DNA of 64,000 nucleotides from an uncultured Lactobacillus sp. (GTDB taxonomy: Bacteria > Bacillota > Bacilli > Lactobacillales > Lactobacillaceae), in the NCBI GenBank assembly GCA_937916845.1, contig CALFSK010000067.1:141920-205919 (forward strand), written 5' to 3'. Both the position numbers and the translations under genes were made by a program. How positions within the stretch are numbered: the first letter of the stretch is position 1; each line of letters opens with the position of its first letter. Of this stretch, positions 15,976-24,186 are shown in pieces. The notes beneath the pieces are model-generated. The model was not told where the DNA came from. It did not search any database and worked only from the letters and a program-made list of their open reading frames with translations.

Positions 15976-16467
15976 ATGCGACTAAAAGATTTAACAGGAG
16001 AGACCTTTAGCCGTTTAACAGTGGTTGAACGTGCTGAAAGTGCGCCTAACGGTAATGCTCGGTGGTTGTGTCAATGTTCATGCGGTCGGCAGGTCGTTGT
16101 TGACAGCTACCGGTTGCGAAAAGGAATCACAAAGAGTTGTGGCTGTTTACGTGCTGATGTGAGTCGGAAAAACATTTTTGAAAATCCTAAGACCCGTAAG
16201 AATATGGGCCGTAGTGATAATTTGCCCCTCTATCAAGGGACATCGGTTGACCGCTTGAAGCCTAACAGTCGGAACCGAAGCGGCGTCATTGGTGTATCGT
16301 TTGATCGGTGCTCACAAAAGTGGGTCGCACGGTTAATGTATCGCGGACGGTTAGTGTTGAATCAACAATTCGCTGATATGGATGATGCTATTTTGGCACG
16401 TCGACAGGCCGAAAAACGCTATGTGATGCCTGTTTTGGCAGAATACGAAAAGAGCAGTGCAGAATAG
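15976..16467 (+). CDS. Zinc-ribbon/AP2-domain-like DNA-binding protein
   Basis: A 163-residue basic protein. The N-terminal half has a four-Cys metal site: CQCSCG (about residues 34-39) and SCGCL (about 56-60). The C-terminal half (about 98-150) reads NRSGVIGVSFDRCSQKWVAR, the pattern of AP2-like domains found in phage and homing HNH proteins. No HNH nuclease motif lies between them, so it may be a nuclease-less relative or a regulator. The start is ATG 15976, with GAGGTGA 5 bases before it; a GTG at 15967 overlaps that site. Isolated gene, probably mobile-element derived. Confidence 0.75.
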   Translation: MRLKDLTGETFSRLTVVERAESAPNGNARWLCQCSCGRQVVVDSYRLRKGITKSCGCLRADVSRKNIFENPKTRKNMGRSDNLPLYQGTSVDRLKPNSRNRSGVIGVSFDRCSQKWVARLMYRGRLVLNQQFADMDDAILARRQAEKRYVMPVLAEYEKSSAE

Positions 16468-16480
16468 TTTGGTACATAGA

Positions 16481-16516
16481 AGCTACCAGTTAAATTTTTT
16501 AACCGGTGGCTTTTTT
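16481..16516 (+). terminator. Terminator of the AP2-like gene
   Basis: AGCTACCAGTTA/TAACCGGTGGCT stem with one mismatch, followed by TTTTTT. Confidence 0.85.
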
Positions 16517-16524
16517 GCGTTGGA

Positions 16525-16538
16525 ATTTCCCGGGAAAT
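16525..16538. promoter_or_regulatory. 14-bp palindrome upstream of the SDR gene
   Basis: ATTTCCCGGGAAAT, identical to 1127-1140 upstream of the MFS gene and placed similarly about 95 bases before the start codon. Confidence 0.5.
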
Positions 16539-16631
16539 AATCTGCATTATTTTAATGAGCCGATAAAATTGAGTTGCCCGAAGGAATCACTTAGACTTAG
16601 CAGTAGTTAAAACGAACGGAGGACGTAACGG

Positions 16632-17426
16632 ATGGAAATGGGATTGGAACATAAGCGGGTTTTGGTGACTGGTTCGACTAAAGGAATTGGGCGCGCAATT
16701 GCGACCGCTTTTGCTAAAGAAGGCGCGGACGTCGTCATTAATGGTCGGCGGGCGGATACGGTCCAAGCAGTTGTGGATCAATTAGCAACTGCGTATCCAG
16801 AAACGACACCAGTGGCAGCGCCATTTGATATTAGTGACGCCACGGAAGCTGAAAAGCTATTCAAGGTAGTGCCGACGGTCGACGTTTTGGTCAACAATAT
16901 GGGTATCTTTGCCCCGATGGCGTATGGTGACATTGATGACGCCACTTGGGACCGCTTCTTTAAGGTCAACGTGTTATCTGGCAACCGGTTAGCGAAGCAT
17001 TATTTACCATCGATGCTCGCTAAGGACTTTGGGCGCATTATTTTTATTGCGAGTGAAGAGGCGGTCATGCCATCCGGTGAAATGCCTCAGTATTCAATGA
17101 CCAAGTCCATGAATTTATCACTGGCAAAAAGCTTGTCTAAGTTAACCGTGGGAACGCACGTGACCGTGAACACGGTCATGCCCGGCTCGACTTTGACGGA
17201 AGGCGTTCAGCATATGCTGGATGAGATGTACGCGGATTCTGATCTACCAAAGGATCAGTGGGAACATGACTTTATGGTTAACCACCGGCCGTTGTCTCAG
17301 ATTCAGCGGTTGATCCGTCCCGAAGAAATTGGTCGGTTAACGGTGTTCGTAGCCAGTCCGTTTGCTAGCAGCTTTTCCGGTGAAGCGTTGCGTGCTGACG
17401 GCGGATTGGTGCCAACTTTGTATTAA
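16632..17426 (+). CDS. Short-chain dehydrogenase/reductase
   Basis: A 264-residue classical SDR oxidoreductase. Cofactor motif TGSTKGIGRAIA is at residues 13-24, the NNMG core motif at about 87-90, and the catalytic Tyr-x3-Lys in YSMTKS (about 155-160), with a Ser in IASEEAVMPSG. The Arg in NGRRAD after beta-2 suggests NADP(H) preference. GGAGGA precedes ATG 16632. Single gene with its own terminator. Substrate unknown. Confidence 0.9.
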   Translation: MEMGLEHKRVLVTGSTKGIGRAIATAFAKEGADVVINGRRADTVQAVVDQLATAYPETTPVAAPFDISDATEAEKLFKVVPTVDVLVNNMGIFAPMAYGDIDDATWDRFFKVNVLSGNRLAKHYLPSMLAKDFGRIIFIASEEAVMPSGEMPQYSMTKSMNLSLAKSLSKLTVGTHVTVNTVMPGSTLTEGVQHMLDEMYADSDLPKDQWEHDFMVNHRPLSQIQRLIRPEEIGRLTVFVASPFASSFSGEALRADGGLVPTLY

Positions 17427-17440
17427 AATAGTTAACGTTA

Positions 17441-17470
17441 AGCGTTTGGAAATTATCCAAACGCTTTTTT
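17441..17470 (+). terminator. Terminator of the SDR gene
   Basis: Perfect stem AGCGTTTGG/CCAAACGCT with a short AT loop and six T. Confidence 0.92.
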
Positions 17471-17532
17471 AGTGCGTGAAAAGCCTTTGTATTGGGGAAT
17501 CTGGCACGTTGATAAACAGAAGTTCAAAATAT

Positions 17533-17566
17533 TGACTGACCAGTCATTGACTTATGAGTCAATGAC
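17533..17566. promoter_or_regulatory. TetR operator, two overlapping palindromes
   Basis: TGACTGACCAGTCA (17533-17546), a TetR-type operator, overlaps a second inverted repeat (17543-17566) with arms GTCATTGACT and AGTCAATGAC. The -35 box of the operon lies inside, so binding of the operon-encoded TetR protein would block it. Confidence 0.75.
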
Positions 17567-17575
17567 GATTATGAT
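17547..17575 (+). promoter_or_regulatory. Promoter of the ABC exporter/TetR operon
   Basis: -35 TTGACT (17547-17552), 17-base spacer, -10 TATGAT (17570-17575). Confidence 0.75.
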
Positions 17576-17629
17576 TGCTTTTGAATTTAGACGGACGGCT
17601 GATTGCCGCCGTGATGGGAGTGAAAACAT

Positions 17630-18550
17630 ATGACAAAACAAGCACCAGTACTAGAAGTGACCCATTTACAAAAACGCTTTGGTAAGTTTAACGCGTTGAA
17701 AGATATTGATTTTGCAATTTATCCCGGAGAAGTTTTTGGCTTTATTGGCCCCAACGGCGCCGGTAAATCGACAACGATTCGGATTTTATTAGGAATTTTA
17801 CGGGCTAGCGGGGGTTCAGCGACCATCTTTGGTCAGGACGTCTGGCGTGACAGTGTCAAAATTCACCAACGCATTGCGTACGTTCCCGGCGACGTTTATC
17901 TGTGGCCCAATTTGAGCGGGGGCGAAGTTATTGACCTCTTCTTAAAGCTGAACGGTGAAAAACACAGCGCCCATACTGACGAATTAATTAAAAAGTTCGC
18001 ACTTGACCCGCGCAAAAAAGCGCGCACTTATTCAAAGGGTAACCGGCAAAAAGTTGCATTGATTGCGGCGTTTTCAACGGATGCGGATTTCTATATTTTT
18101 GACGAACCAACCTCTGGACTTGATCCCTTGAACGAGCAGACGTTCCAAAATGAAGTTTTGAAGCTAAAACAACGGGGAAAGAGCGTGCTGTTATCGAGTC
18201 ATATTCTTTCTGAAGTGGAAAAAATGTGTGATCGGATTGGCATTATTCGTGAAGGACAAGTCGTTGAGACGGGGACCTTGGCTGAGATGCGCCATTTGAC
18301 GCGGACGACTGTCGACGTTCAAACGAAGCAGGTCTTAGATGGCATTGACCAATTAGCCGGTGTTCATGGTATGACAATCAAATCAGGTCCTAACCACGTC
18401 AGTCTAGCAGTCGACGCTGATCAGCTCACGGCCGTGATGGCATTTCTAACAGCAAGAGAACTCATTAGCTTAACCACGACGCCCCCAACATTGGAAGACT
18501 TGTTCATGCGCTACTATGAGAAGAATGGGCAAACGCCGGATGGGAAGTGA
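17630..18550 (+). CDS. ABC-type exporter ATPase
   Basis: A 306-residue ATPase of an ABC-2 type drug or polyketide exporter. Walker A GPNGAGKST is at residues 44-52, Walker B in FYIFDEPTSGLD (about 157-168), with H-loop in LLSSHILSEVE. The signature is the unusual YSKGNRQKV rather than LSGGQ, a variant often seen in this exporter group. The C-terminal 80 residues form an extra domain. It overlaps the region where the permease begins; a TetR gene follows, giving a self-regulated efflux operon. Confidence 0.9.
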   Translation: MTKQAPVLEVTHLQKRFGKFNALKDIDFAIYPGEVFGFIGPNGAGKSTTIRILLGILRASGGSATIFGQDVWRDSVKIHQRIAYVPGDVYLWPNLSGGEVIDLFLKLNGEKHSAHTDELIKKFALDPRKKARTYSKGNRQKVALIAAFSTDADFYIFDEPTSGLDPLNEQTFQNEVLKLKQRGKSVLLSSHILSEVEKMCDRIGIIREGQVVETGTLAEMRHLTRTTVDVQTKQVLDGIDQLAGVHGMTIKSGPNHVSLAVDADQLTAVMAFLTARELISLTTTPPTLEDLFMRYYEKNGQTPDGK

Positions 18551-18555
18551 TGGTG

Positions 18556-20175
18556 ATGAATTTAACACAATTATTTCAGCGGACCGGTCTGCTAATTCGT
18601 TTTAACCTCAAACGCGACTGGGCCAAACTGGTTTTGTGGATCGTCATTTTGGCTGGCCTATTAACGGCAATTGCGGCTAAATTTGATGGTATTTACAGTG
18701 ATCAGACCGCCATTAATGAAATTATTAAGACGCTGAAAACGCCTGCCATGGTTTCACTCTTTGGGGCGTTTACGGCGCAACATCCGTACACGACGGCCAA
18801 GGTATTTGCGACTGAAATGGTCGTCTTTATGGCCCTGTTTATGGTTATCATGAATATTATGATTGGGGTCGCGACAACCCGTGGGGACGAAGATGACGGG
18901 TTACTAGAATTAATCCGTGCTCACGCGGTTGGCCGGGGTGCGCCACTTCTAGCTGGTGCGGTTGAATTGACCCTGCTTAATGGGCTGGTCGGCTTACTCT
19001 TTGGTTTGGGGTTACAAGTCGCGGGGATGCCCGGTGCGGATACGACCGGTAACTGGTTAATTGGTTTTGCGTTAGCAGCGTTGGGTTGGGCATTCGGCAT
19101 GCTGACCCTAGTTGTTGCGCAGTTGGCCAACAATGCGAGTGGCGCGACCATGCTGAGTTACGCTATTTTAGGTGTAATGTACGTCGTTCGCATGAGTACC
19201 GATGTCAGTCATCCCAAACTGACGTGGTGGATTCCATTTGGCTGGATTGAAAAAATCAGTGCTTATCAAGCTAACCATTGGCTGCCAGTCATTGCGTACG
19301 TCCTATTTGGATTAGTTTGCCTAGGTTTGGCGCTAGGCTTAAGTCTTCAACGTGACCTCGGTGCGGGGCTCATTACCGTGCGTCAAGGACGGCAACGCGC
19401 AAGTCGCTGGCTTCGGGGGCCCGTCAGTCTATTATGGCGGCAATCACGGGGAATGATCATTGCCTGGATCATCGGAAACTTTGTCCTCGGAGTGGCCTAT
19501 GGATCGGTCTTTAATACCATCGGTGACCTGGCTAAAAGTAACCCAATGATTAAACAATTGTTGGGAGCGACGGCCCTTGCATCCGCGAACCGACTCATTG
19601 TGAAAAACTTTATTGCCATTTTGGCGGTTGTGATGGTCATCGTGGCGCTCATTGCCGCAGTTCAGCTCATGTTGAAGCTGGTCAGTGATGAAAATAAGGG
19701 CTACTTACATCAAATTTCGGCAACGGCAACCTCCCGTTGGCACGTCTGGGCGAGTTATACGGGCTGGGCCATGTTGACGGGTATCGTGGTTCTGTTTGCT
19801 GGTCTCGGTGGGATGTATCTGATGGGTGCCGCTGATATGAAGGACCCGATTAGCTGGTTGACTTACTGGCACGTCTTTTTGGCGTATGTCCCAGCAATGC
19901 TAGTGATGATAGCCTTTGCCAGTCTATTGACGGGATGGCTACCAAAATGGCGGTACTTAGCTTGGGCCTGGGTGGCCTACGCCTTTTTCTCCCTATACTT
20001 GGGCAACTTGATCGATTTGCCGAAGTGGGCGAAGCATTTGACCCCGTTAGGCTTTGTGAATAAAGTGCCGCTTAAAGCCGTGGTCTGGTCAACCAACTGG
20101 TGGTGCCTTGCGCTGACTGTGCTAATATTAGTTGTAGCAGCAATTGGCTACCGGCGACGCGATTTAGCCCAGTAG
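18556..20175 (+). CDS. ABC-2 type exporter permease, fused double unit
   Basis: About 539 residues with some twelve membrane segments arranged as two related halves, as in TnrB2/tetronasin-type permeases. It pairs with the upstream ATPase. Candidate starts are GTG 18547, ATG 18550, GTG 18553 and ATG 18556; I chose ATG 18556 because GGGAAG at 18542-18547 is then correctly spaced. It begins as the ATPase gene ends, so translation is probably coupled. The exported compound is unknown; relatives confer resistance to ionophores and other hydrophobic drugs. Confidence 0.85.
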   Translation: MNLTQLFQRTGLLIRFNLKRDWAKLVLWIVILAGLLTAIAAKFDGIYSDQTAINEIIKTLKTPAMVSLFGAFTAQHPYTTAKVFATEMVVFMALFMVIMNIMIGVATTRGDEDDGLLELIRAHAVGRGAPLLAGAVELTLLNGLVGLLFGLGLQVAGMPGADTTGNWLIGFALAALGWAFGMLTLVVAQLANNASGATMLSYAILGVMYVVRMSTDVSHPKLTWWIPFGWIEKISAYQANHWLPVIAYVLFGLVCLGLALGLSLQRDLGAGLITVRQGRQRASRWLRGPVSLLWRQSRGMIIAWIIGNFVLGVAYGSVFNTIGDLAKSNPMIKQLLGATALASANRLIVKNFIAILAVVMVIVALIAAVQLMLKLVSDENKGYLHQISATATSRWHVWASYTGWAMLTGIVVLFAGLGGMYLMGAADMKDPISWLTYWHVFLAYVPAMLVMIAFASLLTGWLPKWRYLAWAWVAYAFFSLYLGNLIDLPKWAKHLTPLGFVNKVPLKAVVWSTNWWCLALTVLILVVAAIGYRRRDLAQ

Positions 20176-20191
20176 CGGAAGGGAGTCAGGG

Positions 20192-20839
20192 ATGACCAAA
20201 CAAAAAACGTCTAAGGACCCCCAAAAAGAGGCCCGTATCATGCAGGCCGCATTACACACTTTTGCGGAATCCGGTTATCGGGATGCTAAAACGGATCTGA
20301 TTGCGGAAAAAGCCCAAGTCTCAAAAGGGTTGATCTTCCACTATTACGGCAGTAAACAAGCGCTATACGTGCTCACCGTGCAGACCGCCACGCAGACGAT
20401 TATGGATAATATTGATCCGCGGGCGTACGAAGCGCCCAGTGATTTAGTCGCCTTAATCGTGCGGGGGACTAAGTATAAGAGTGAATTCGGTCGCACCCAC
20501 CCAGACGAGATGAGGTTATTAATTAACGCATACGGTGAGGTCGATCAATTACCAGCGAAGGTCCAGACGCAGATCAAGGAATTATACACGCAAAGCATCA
20601 CGGTGACTCGGCATCTGATTCAAGATGTTTTAACGCAGATGAAATTGCGTCCCGAATTGAATCAAGACGATGTCGTTGATTTAATCGTGGGCGTCTATAA
20701 TCAGATTTTTGCAGAGTTTCAAGTCCACATGGCTAAGAATCATGACGTTAAGTCGATGGATGACGTGCAATGGATTGTTGAGCGGGCTAAAACCTACATG
20801 GGAATTTTAGAATACGGCTTTACTGAACCAAAACAGTAA
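20192..20839 (+). CDS. TetR-family regulator of the exporter operon
   Basis: A 215-residue TetR-type repressor. The N-terminal helix-turn-helix (residues 10-55) reads IMQAALHTFAESGYRDAKTD followed by QVSKGLIFHYYGSKQALY, the canonical TetR pattern. The rest is the ligand-binding domain. It has an AAGGGAG ribosome site and lies 16 bases after the permease gene. The palindromes over the operon's -35 box are its likely operator, so a transported drug may act as inducer. Confidence 0.92.
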   Translation: MTKQKTSKDPQKEARIMQAALHTFAESGYRDAKTDLIAEKAQVSKGLIFHYYGSKQALYVLTVQTATQTIMDNIDPRAYEAPSDLVALIVRGTKYKSEFGRTHPDEMRLLINAYGEVDQLPAKVQTQIKELYTQSITVTRHLIQDVLTQMKLRPELNQDDVVDLIVGVYNQIFAEFQVHMAKNHDVKSMDDVQWIVERAKTYMGILEYGFTEPKQ

Positions 20840-20860
20840 TTAATTTTAGAGGTTGAATAT

Positions 20861-20908
20861 AAAATGAACGGCTAACTGGCGATGATCGTCGGGTAGCCGT
20901 TCATTTTG
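20861..20908 (+). terminator. Terminator of the ABC exporter/TetR operon
   Basis: AAAATGAACGGCTA pairing with TAGCCGTTCATTTT over a 20-base loop. The T stretch is short, so efficiency is uncertain. Confidence 0.75.
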
Positions 20909-20950
20909 GATTTGGTGAATCTGTGACGTTTGATCTTAATTGGCCGTTTT

Positions 20951-21115
20951 GTCGGACATAACTGGGGTGCTATGGGGGACGGTCCCAGCCGAAGTGCGGT
21001 CTGGAACCTCAGTTCAAAGCCGATAACACCCACGTCTTTGAACCGCCCCGCAACATTCATCGGCAAAGAAACACCGACAAATGTTGCCGACACAGCACAC
21101 CAATTATGTCCGACG
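20951..21115 (-). repeat. Cloverleaf element module A, copy A1
   Basis: A 165-base module closed by GTCGGACATAA/TTATGTCCGAC. Inside it are three hairpin arms: one ending at GCAACATT/AATGTTGC, one with TTCAAAG/CTTTGAA around the conserved loop GACGTGGG, and one with GGTTCCAG/CTGGGACC. GC content is visibly above the local average. Minus orientation, directly after module B1 on that strand. Confidence 0.85.
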
Positions 21116-21154
21116 TCACTAAGTACAGTTTCAATTATCTAGATTTATTGAATG

Positions 21155-21336
21155 CTCTGAGGTTGTCACTGATAGCATCGGTCGTGATGGTGGCGTTTGG
21201 GCGACGCTTTTTGTCGGCCTTACACCACGGACGGTCCGGGATAATTGCGGGTTTTGCAATTGTTCCGGGCGAGGGTTAAGACCGTTTCAGGCTTAACCCG
21301 GTCCCACGACCGCATGTTATCAGTGGCGACCGGACT
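21155..21336 (-). repeat. Cloverleaf element module B, copy B1
   Basis: A 182-base module ending CCGGTCGCCACTGATAAC on the 5' side of its minus strand and closed by CGGTCGTG/CACGACCG. It has the arms GGGTTAAG/CTTAACCC and CCGGAACAATTG with a partial complement. With A1 it forms composite element copy 1. Confidence 0.85.
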
Positions 21337-21387
21337 AGGTCATAAGTGATTAATGTAATAGTAATTGAAGCGTCAGTGTTGGATTAG

Positions 21388-22248
21388 CTATTCAACGGTG
21401 ATGAGGACTTCTTCTGAAATCACTTGGTCAAAGTTAGGTTGAATAAAGAGAACAGTGACTTTGGCCTGACCACGTTGAAGGCCTTTGATAACACCCGCAT
21501 GTGAGACGGACAAAATGGTGTCGTCTTCAGAAGTAAAGCTATAGTGGCCCCCACGAGTGTTGGCCGGGAGCGTCATCGCAGCGACCTGAACACTTTCGTT
21601 CACTTTAAGGTGTTGGTCAACTTTAATAATCAGTTGACGCGCTTTAAATTCGTCTTCCGGGATGTCCGAATTGACATCGTCAGTTGGTCGGATGACGCTG
21701 GCTGGATTCCCGCCAAGAATAACCGAACCGTCAACGTAAGAACGGGTGACGACCGCACCAGCACCAACGATAGTTTTGTTTCCCAGCGTGACGCCACCCA
21801 TGATGGTTGCGCCAGCGCCAATCCAGCAATCAGCACCGATTTTAATGGGCTTGGTGAACATTTTACCTAGCTGGCGGCTATCCGCGTGCAGGGGATGGTA
21901 GTCAGTAATCAGTTGGCAGCGGGGACCAATTAAGGTCCGGCTACCAATTTCAATTTTGGCATGGTCCATAAAATCACAATCGTAATTGACCATGGCGCCC
22001 TCACCGAGAAAAGTGTTGATTCCCGTACTCATCCGAATGGGGCCAAACACTAAGTTGGACTCATCGGCCTGACCGAATAAACGTTGTTTAACCGTTTCCG
22101 GGTCCATTTCTTGGTCCCCGTAATTAAATTTAAATGTTAATTGACTAGCTTGTGTCATGACGCGGGCAATTTCTGGGTCTGCGACGTCGTACCACCCGCC
22201 GTTTTTCATTTTATTAAATTCTGTTGGATCTAATGTGTGCTCATCCAT
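21388..22248 (-). CDS. Maltose O-acetyltransferase-like protein with C-terminal Ig-like domain
   Basis: A 286-residue protein. Residues 1-200 are a maltose/galactoside O-acetyltransferase: the N-terminal Mac domain (MKNGGWYDVADPEIA), then left-handed beta-helix hexapeptides with the catalytic His in TDYHPLHAD (about 115-123) and the CoA-binding GGNPASVIRP. Residues about 215-286 add an extra beta-rich domain, SFTSEDDTILSVSHAGVIKG then GQAKVTVLF, which looks like a bacterial Ig-like (BIG_2) fold. Typical family members stop near 190-200 residues. No signal peptide, so it should be cytosolic. ATG 22248 follows a GGGGGGA ribosome site. Single gene. Confidence 0.85.
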   Translation of the reverse strand: MDEHTLDPTEFNKMKNGGWYDVADPEIARVMTQASQLTFKFNYGDQEMDPETVKQRLFGQADESNLVFGPIRMSTGINTFLGEGAMVNYDCDFMDHAKIEIGSRTLIGPRCQLITDYHPLHADSRQLGKMFTKPIKIGADCWIGAGATIMGGVTLGNKTIVGAGAVVTRSYVDGSVILGGNPASVIRPTDDVNSDIPEDEFKARQLIIKVDQHLKVNESVQVAAMTLPANTRGGHYSFTSEDDTILSVSHAGVIKGLQRGQAKVTVLFIQPNFDQVISEEVLITVE

Positions 22249-22456
22249 GAGCGTCCCCCCTCAAATTCTAAGGAATAAGTCCTTTGTAAAGTATAGCAGT
22301 GCGTGGGACCTATTTGGCTTGACTAAATAACCCGGTTATCTTTTTATAGTATGTCGTTATTTTTGATCAAGGTGATCAATGAACACTTTTTATCCCTTGA
22401 AGGAGTCCGAAATGTGGTAAGTTAGAGGTAATAAATTAACGAGGTGAAAAACCAGG

Positions 22457-23998
22457 ATGAATTTGAATTTAACCGCTAAACAGAGCCAACAGTGGCGGCA
22501 ACTGCTGAGCTTAATGGATGATAATTTAATGGCCCTGGTGGCCGACATGGAAGCGTCAGGTAAAATGGCGCCTACCGTTTTGACGGCGCTACAGAAACGG
22601 GGCTTGCCACAAACAGGATTGTCCGCCGACGCGGACCGGTTGAGTGAGCAGACCTTGAGTGTTCTTGCATTGGCACAGCGTTCGGCTAGTTTAGCCACGC
22701 TACTGGCAACTTGGTGGCAAGTGGTTGATGCCATCACAATGTACGGAACGACGCAACAAAAGCACGATTACTTAGAAACGCTACAAGTAATGGGACTATC
22801 CGCTATGGGGGCCCCCGCAACGGCCGCCGTTACAGCCATGCCAGTGGTAGACGGCTGGCAATTGACGGGGACGGTGACCCACGTAATTAATTCGGGAATG
22901 GCACAGACTTACTTAGTTTTAGCGCAAACGCCACCGGACGTGCCGAGCGCTTTCCTAGTTCGGGCGGATCAGCCTGGGGTGAAAGTCGTCAATCAGCTTG
23001 AGACGTTAGGCTTGCGGGGCTTAGCGCTGGCGGATCTAACACTTGAACAGGTCAAAGTAACGGCTAGTGACCGGCTAGGCGCCATTGGACAAGGTTTGAC
23101 AATCTTTCAGCGGGTCCAAGCCGTTGGTCAGATGATGCTCAGTGCCGTTGGTGCGGGCATCTTAGAACATGCGGGTCGTCAGATTCAACAACTGGCCCTG
23201 ATGGAACAACCCCCGTTAGCCGAATTAGCGCCACTGCTGGCAACGGCCCGCGCGCTGACCCTGGGTGCTTTATCAACGGCTAGCCAAGCTGATGAAAATA
23301 GCGCCTTTTTCCAGTCAGCGGCCCTGACGGCTTGGCAAACGGTGAGTCAGAGTACGCCCCAGTTGCTCAGTGTGACGACCTTGATTGGGGACTTAGCGTA
23401 CGGTGCGCGCTCACCAATGATGGCACTCACGCAGGACCTAGAAATGCTGCCACTATTAGTCGGAACGGCGCATCAGCTAGCTGCTACGTTTGCGACCCAC
23501 ACTTTGAACGCACCGGCAGTTGAAGCGGCTACTAGTGAAGCTCACAAGGAACCGGAACAGTTAGCCGTATCAGATTTGCACCGGGTTGTTAAGAAGCTGA
23601 ATTTGACCAAGGACGTTCCCGTTAACGTGGGCAGTATTGCGACGGCCAAACGGATTGTGACTTTGGGCCGGGGCGCACTGGACCCCGCCGTGTTATTACA
23701 AGCACAACAGCTGGCTAAGTGGATTGGGGCGGCCATTGCGGTCACACAGCCATTGACGAGCTTGGAGCAGTTCAGTATTGATCAGCAGATTGGCGGGGAT
23801 GCTGTGTCCGTAGCCCCTGAAGTTTTGATCAATCTAGGTGTTTCGGGTGACGACCAATACTTAGCTGGCATCGCGGGTGCGCAACACGTCTTGTCCGTTA
23901 ACCGTGATGCGACTGCGCCAATTATGGCGGCGTCACACCAAGTATTTGTCGGCGACGTGACAACGTTTTTAGACGGGATGGTCGCCGCGTTAAATTAA
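22457..23998 (+). CDS. Acyl-CoA dehydrogenase/ETF-alpha fusion protein
   Basis: A 513-residue protein. Residues about 1-345 resemble an acyl-CoA dehydrogenase (alpha-helical N-terminus, middle GWQLTGTVTHVINSGMAQTYLV, C-terminal helices). Residues about 375-513 match the FAD domain of ETF alpha: VTLGRGAL, EQFSIDQQIGGDAVSVAPEVLINLGVSG split by short gaps, LAGIAGAQHVLSVN and APIMAASHQVFVGD. The fusion would pass electrons from a CoA thioester to ETF flavin within one chain. I see no ETF-beta gene nearby. The ribosome site is GAGGTGAAA. The downstream neighbour is a fumarate-reductase-like lipoprotein. Confidence 0.85.
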   Translation: MNLNLTAKQSQQWRQLLSLMDDNLMALVADMEASGKMAPTVLTALQKRGLPQTGLSADADRLSEQTLSVLALAQRSASLATLLATWWQVVDAITMYGTTQQKHDYLETLQVMGLSAMGAPATAAVTAMPVVDGWQLTGTVTHVINSGMAQTYLVLAQTPPDVPSAFLVRADQPGVKVVNQLETLGLRGLALADLTLEQVKVTASDRLGAIGQGLTIFQRVQAVGQMMLSAVGAGILEHAGRQIQQLALMEQPPLAELAPLLATARALTLGALSTASQADENSAFFQSAALTAWQTVSQSTPQLLSVTTLIGDLAYGARSPMMALTQDLEMLPLLVGTAHQLAATFATHTLNAPAVEAATSEAHKEPEQLAVSDLHRVVKKLNLTKDVPVNVGSIATAKRIVTLGRGALDPAVLLQAQQLAKWIGAAIAVTQPLTSLEQFSIDQQIGGDAVSVAPEVLINLGVSGDDQYLAGIAGAQHVLSVNRDATAPIMAASHQVFVGDVTTFLDGMVAALN

Positions 23999-24017
23999 AG
24001 ATACGTGTCATTATAGT

Positions 24018-24053
24018 AGCGTTTCCTAGTTGTCGCTGGGGAACGCTTTTTAT
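24018..24053 (+). terminator. Terminator of the acyl-CoA dehydrogenase fusion gene
   Basis: AGCGTTTCC/GGGAACGCT stem (one GU pair) followed by TTTTTAT. Confidence 0.85.
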
Positions 24054-24186
24054 ATTGTGAAAGCTTATCAATCTGATGGGTAAGAAGTTGATTAGGATTT
24101 ACGCTTAGGGGTTATTAAGCTAAAACTGGCATGATACAATAAAATAATAAATTCACAATATCTCAATTATCGAGGGGGAACGGATA

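Noticed and set aside
20872..21142. 70-73 residue ORFs on both strands in composite copy 1
   Set aside because: They reflect the repeat's GC-rich palindromes rather than coding; no ribosome sites.
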